Shown here piece after piece: positions 62,849-64,000 of a DNA stretch of 64,000 nucleotides (its first letter is position 1; every line of letters begins with the position of its first letter). The stretch is taken from the NCBI GenBank assembly GCA_017311185.1, contig JAESUZ010003095.1, forward strand, positions 310,001 to 374,000. The letters run 5' to 3'. The DNA comes from Proteles cristata cristata (taxonomy: Eukaryota; Chordata; Mammalia; Carnivora; Hyaenidae). The notes below the pieces were generated by a model. That model saw nothing but the letters and a program-made list of their open reading frames with translations. It did not search any database and was not told the DNA's origin. Made by a program: the position numbers and the translations under genes.

Positions 62849-63481
62849 AATGATGAAAATGGGCATTCTTGATTTATTCCTTTTCTTAGAAGAAAAGCTT
62901 TCTGCTTATCACCATCAGATATGATATTAGCTGGGAGTTTGTCATATATGGTCTTTATTATGTTAAGGTACATTTCCTTCTATACCCACTTTGTTGAGAA
63001 TTTTTATCATAAGTGGATGTTGAATTCTGTCAGATACTTTTTCTGCATCTGTTCAGATGATCATATGATTTTTATCCTTCATGTTATTAATGTGGTTTAT
63101 CACATTGATTTACAGATGTTCAACCATCCCTTGCATCCCTGGAATAAATCCTTCTGCATCATGGTGTGTGATGTTTTCAATGCATTGTTGACTTCAAATT
63201 GCTAAAATTTGTTGAGGACCTTTGCATCTGTGTTCATCATTGATATTGGTCTGTGATTTTCTTTCCTTGCTGTGTCCCTATATGGTTATGTTTTCAGGGT
63301 AATACCAGCCTCATAAAATGATTTTGGAAGTGTTCCTTCCCCTTCTATTTTTTGGAAGAGTTTCAGAAAAATTAGTATTAATCCTTCTTTGAATATTTGG
63401 TAGAATTTATCAGGGAAGTTTTCAAATAACTGATTGAATCTCCTTATTGTTAATGTATCTATTCATATTTTATATTTTTTC

Positions 63482-63704
63482 TTTTTTTTTTTTTAATATT
63501 TTTTATTTATTTCTAGGAGAGAGAGAGAGAGACAGCACGAGCAGGGGAGGGTCAGAGAGAGAGGGAGTCATAGACTGAAACAGGCTCCAGGCTCTGAGCT
63601 GGCAGTCAGCACAGAGTCCGATGCGGGGCTCAAACCCACGAACCGCGAGATCATGACCTAAGCGAAAGTCGGCCGCTTAACCGACTAAGCCACCCAGGCG
63701 CCCC
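63482..63704 (-). mobile_element. CAN-SINE, young subfamily, inside L1
   Basis: Reverse copy with gcgaaagtcgg and gactaagcc marks. Flank atattttatattttttc is identical at 63465-63481 and 63706-63722. Confidence 0.95.
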
Positions 63705-64000
63705 AATATTTTATATTTTTTCATGATTTAGTCTTGCAAGGCTGTTTCTGTAGCCATTTTATCCATTTCTTCTAGGTTGTCTGCTTTGTTGGAGAATAAT
63801 TGTTCATAGTAGGCTCATTATCTTTTTATTTCTGTAGTATCAGTTATAACATCTTCTCTTTCATTTCTGATTTTATTCATTTGAGTCTTCTCTCTTTTCT
63901 TCTTAGTAAGTCTAGCTAAAGGCTTGTCAATTTTGTATATCTTTTCAAAGAACTAGTTATTGGTTCCATTGATCTTTTTTATTGTCTGTTTAGTCTCTAT

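Larger units (their letters stand above)
59647..64000 (+). other. RYR2: RYR2 intron (5' part; continues past the window)
   Basis: Contains an L2 scrap (59880-59970), an L1 3' end (60060-60545), SINEs (61160-61396, 61507-61691, 62697-62848, 63482-63704) and a long minus-strand L1 (62030 to the end). No further RYR2 exon seen. Confidence 0.88.
62030..64000 (-). mobile_element. L1 fragment (3' UTR and ORF2 3' part), runs off the window
   Basis: The + strand is the complement of L1: 3' region at 62060-62690 (ggctgaataatattccatta, tcttggctattataaataat) and then reverse-transcriptase-end ORF2 (atgtggtttatcacattgat, ggaataaatccttctgcatc, aataccagcctcataaaatg). Split by SINEs at 62697-62848 and 63482-63704. 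The reading frame is broken. Confidence 0.88.

Noticed and set aside
62921..63205. 94-codon frame at the end of the window
   Set aside because: It lies in the antisense of L1 ORF2 and has no independent coding signal.
1..64000. Undescribed defence system, CRISPR array or bacterial operon
   Set aside because: The sequence is a vertebrate intron-exon gene with carnivore retroposons; no such elements are present.

Overview
This is a 64 kb piece of a carnivore, almost certainly felid, nuclear chromosome. Its only recognisable gene is the central part of RYR2, the cardiac ryanodine receptor, on the + strand. The felid assignment rests on many tRNA-Lys-derived CAN-SINEs with the cat-type head (ggggcgcctgggtggctcag) and tail, plus carnivore-type L1 3' ends. 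There are no bacterial-type operons, CRISPR arrays or stand-alone RNA genes. Apart from RYR2 exons, the listed open frames are chance frames in introns, SINEs or L1 remnants.

Fifteen constitutive RYR2 exons can be read end to end (7938-8108, 9214-9273, 11865-11999, 16087-16199, 21073-21169, 23263-23366, 24918-24969, 28938-28991, 41243-41342, 42977-43056, 45859-45935, 46725-46798, 56990-57070, 57818-57906, 59518-59646). All have AG acceptors and GT donors with matching phases. They total 1416 nt, or 472 codons, with no stop. Anchored to well-known human positions (W3587, L3778, C3800, E3848, E3922), they correspond to about human residues 3442-3925, roughly human exons 67-82 (inferred). In protein order they encode the end of the helical region, the calmodulin-binding helix (exon at 16087), an acidic loop (exon at 28938), and the start of the central domain with its RIH-associated homology. 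Both central-domain glutamates of the Ca2+-activation site are present (codons 57055-57057 and 59635-59637). The window opens inside one intron and closes inside another.

Three small exon-like elements are the most interesting content. (1) At 15300-15335 a 36-nt open segment aligns with the 12-residue KS..RR.Y.L insert that human RYR2 carries just before the calmodulin site. Here it is divergent and its donor reads GG instead of GT, so it looks like a decayed cassette exon. (2) At 30247-30270 lies an intact 24-nt microexon encoding VTGSQRSK, matching a described RYR2 splice insert. (3) At 40021-40077 a 57-nt, phase 0-0 open segment has a good acceptor and donor and would insert 19 residues ([19 protein letters not shown]) in the same intron. 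I do not recognise it as a known exon.

The rest is intron. It holds about thirty CAN-SINE copies of at least two subfamilies, many with clear target-site duplications; L1 fragments (3.4-4.7, 16.6-16.9, 17.5-17.75, 60.06-60.54 and 62.0-64.0 kb); ancient MIR, L2 and hAT pieces, several split by younger insertions; a possible LTR near 19.2-19.6 kb; and simple repeats. The simple repeats include a (TTC)15 array grown from a SINE tail, a 58-nt alternating purine-pyrimidine tract, and a 77-nt homopyrimidine run.
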